This document shows positions 27,607-28,655 of a stretch of DNA of 28,655 nucleotides, one piece after another. Under the pieces are notes generated by a model, which made no database searches, was not told the DNA's origin, and saw only the letters and a program-made list of their open reading frames with translations. Positions within the stretch are counted from its first letter, which is position 1; the number at the start of each line of letters is the position of its first letter. This DNA is from JACVRW01 sp038323835 (GTDB lineage: Bacteria > Actinomycetota > Thermoleophilia > Solirubrobacterales > Thermoleophilaceae), in contig JBBQHI010000046.1 in assembly GCA_038323835.1 (NCBI GenBank), forward strand, positions 1 to 28,655, in the 5' to 3' direction. A program made the translations under genes and the position numbers.

Positions 27607-28655
27607 TCAGCGCAGGTACTGCCCGTGGAATCCGAACGGGATGTGGTGCGGCGCCTCGGCACGGGCCAGCTCGCCGAACGACCGTGCGTCCAGCACGAGC
27701 AGGAAGGACCTGCCCGCCCGCGTGTCGAGCACCACCGAGAGGATCACGCCGTCGTCCTCTCCCTCGGTGCCCGGCTCGCGGACGAAGATGGGCTCGCCCG
27801 GATAGCAGCCGTCCTCGGCCCAGGAGGCCACCTCGCCCTGGCCGACGTCCACCTTGACCAGGCGGTCCAGCCAATCGTTGGCGGCCCCGGCGAAGTAGGC
27901 GAACCGGTAGTCCCGGGTGTTGCGGCGGCGGTAGTCGATCCGCGGCAGCTCCACCGTGCCCTCGGCCAGCGGCTCCGAGCGGACCGAACCTGACTCCAGG
28001 CCGATGGTGTACCGGCGCAGCTCGGAGGGTGGGATCGCGCCCACCGGGCCGTTCTCGTCGAGATACAGGGAGTCGATGATCGCGTTGTCCTCGAAGGCGA
28101 TCAGGTCGATCACCAGATCGCCACCGCGCTCGAACGCGTTCACGTGGTGGAAGCAGAAGAAGGCGTCCGTCTCGTAGGTGCCGCGATGGGCCCCGGTCTC
28201 GCGGTCGAACACCTGGAAGCGCGTGCCCCGCTCGGGCTGCCAGCGGTAGTTCTTGATGAACGCACGGCCCGAGAACGCGAGCTTCAGCGGGTTCACGCGG
28301 AGCGGATACTCGGCCAGGATCAGGTAGCGCTCGCTCATCCCGAATGCGTGCATGTACGCCGGGTCGGCCACGGGCAGCTTTGCGATGAGACGGCGCTCGT
28401 CCGACCCCGCCGGGAGGCCCCAGAGCCGATACTCGCTCTTGCGGGCGAAATGGACCGAGTAGTTCACCATTTCGTCGCGGGCGAAGTCGTGGTGAGGGTG
28501 CGCGGTGGTGGCGAGCCCGCCGTTCTTGTCCGAGAAGCGCAGCGGGCCGCGGGTGGCCAGCGTCTCGGGATCGAACTCGATCGGCAGCGGGGTCTCCGTC
28601 ATGGCGATGTAGCGCTCGCCGATCCGGACCAGGTTCACGTTCGCGTTGTCGGTGG
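27607..28655 (-). CDS. Carotenoid cleavage oxygenase, 5' end cut by window
   Basis: The frame is open from the right edge to a stop at 27607, so the N-terminus (perhaps 100-150 residues) is missing. The visible part starts with DNANVNLVRIGERYIAMTETP, a family hallmark. The four iron-binding histidines are present in TAHPHHD, YMHAFGMSERY, CFHHVNAFE and the C-terminal PFGFHGQYL. By family it cleaves a double bond of a carotenoid, apocarotenoid or related stilbene-type compound with molecular oxygen, using non-haem iron bound by the four His on a seven-bladed propeller. It ends 3 bases before a hairpin terminator. The substrate cannot be told; no carotenoid synthesis gene is in the window. Confidence 0.92.
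   Translation of the reverse strand, partial: TDNANVNLVRIGERYIAMTETPLPIEFDPETLATRGPLRFSDKNGGLATTAHPHHDFARDEMVNYSVHFARKSEYRLWGLPAGSDERRLIAKLPVADPAYMHAFGMSERYLILAEYPLRVNPLKLAFSGRAFIKNYRWQPERGTRFQVFDRETGAHRGTYETDAFFCFHHVNAFERGGDLVIDLIAFEDNAIIDSLYLDENGPVGAIPPSELRRYTIGLESGSVRSEPLAEGTVELPRIDYRRRNTRDYRFAYFAGAANDWLDRLVKVDVGQGEVASWAEDGCYPGEPIFVREPGTEGEDDGVILSVVLDTRAGRSFLLVLDARSFGELARAEAPHHIPFGFHGQYLR

Overview
The window is very GC-rich, gene-dense bacterial chromosome. The dense use of GTG and TTG starts, the 4-base stop/start overlaps, the TANNNT-type -10 boxes a few bases before start codons and the family content (two acyl-CoA dehydrogenases, DUF2332, acetamidase/formamidase, actinobacterial-type flavoprotein disulfide reductase, MerR and TetR regulators) suggest a high-GC actinomycete. 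The class Thermoleophilia (Solirubrobacter/Conexibacter-like) is my best guess, but this is inference. I see no rRNA, tRNA, CRISPR array, transposase or phage gene.

Layout. (1) 1-3.1 kb: the 5' part of a secreted radical-copper-oxidase-like protein (minus strand, running off the left edge), diverging from a DUF5069-cupin fusion, then a small hypothetical gene. (2) 3.2-12.7 kb: ten co-directional minus-strand genes. From upstream to downstream these are a flavoprotein disulfide reductase, an NmrA-like reductase, an alkyltransferase-like DNA-repair protein, an enoyl-CoA hydratase/isomerase, an arginase-family protein, an acyl-CoA carboxyltransferase, a BKACE (beta-keto acid cleavage) enzyme, an alpha-methylacyl-CoA racemase/CoA transferase, a MerR regulator and a DUF2332 protein. 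The last five are joined by stop/start overlaps and look like one catabolic operon. (3) 12.7-17.2 kb: a plus-strand, translationally coupled trio of LolD-like ATPase, two-FtsX-domain permease and exported metallophosphoesterase. (4) 17.2-19.6 kb: acyl-CoA dehydrogenase 1 and an acetamidase/formamidase. (5) 19.6-20.6 kb: a secreted CalB-like lipase on the minus strand. (6) 20.8-24.2 kb: a TetR regulator, a HerA-like ATPase (DUF853) and acyl-CoA dehydrogenase 2, one plus-strand operon. (7) 24.3-28.7 kb: an exported ferritin-like protein, a FabG-like reductase, a GNAT acetyltransferase, a PECR-like reductase and a carotenoid oxygenase running off the right edge.

How it fits together. The main theme is breakdown or remodelling of CoA esters: dehydrogenation, hydration/isomerisation, reduction, carboxyl transfer, racemisation and beta-keto acid cleavage. 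Two distant units, the carboxyltransferase operon (8.66 kb) and acyl-CoA dehydrogenase 1 (17.2 kb), share a similar 29-bp palindrome just upstream, so they are probably one regulon. The TetR gene has a different set of inverted repeats at its own start.

The least explained signal is a family of intergenic hairpin elements at 18.43, 24.17, 25.99-26.17 (three tandem copies plus a partial) and 27.56 kb. Three copies keep the same CACCG loop and similar flanks while both strands of the stem change in a compensating way. This looks like a selected structure rather than drift.
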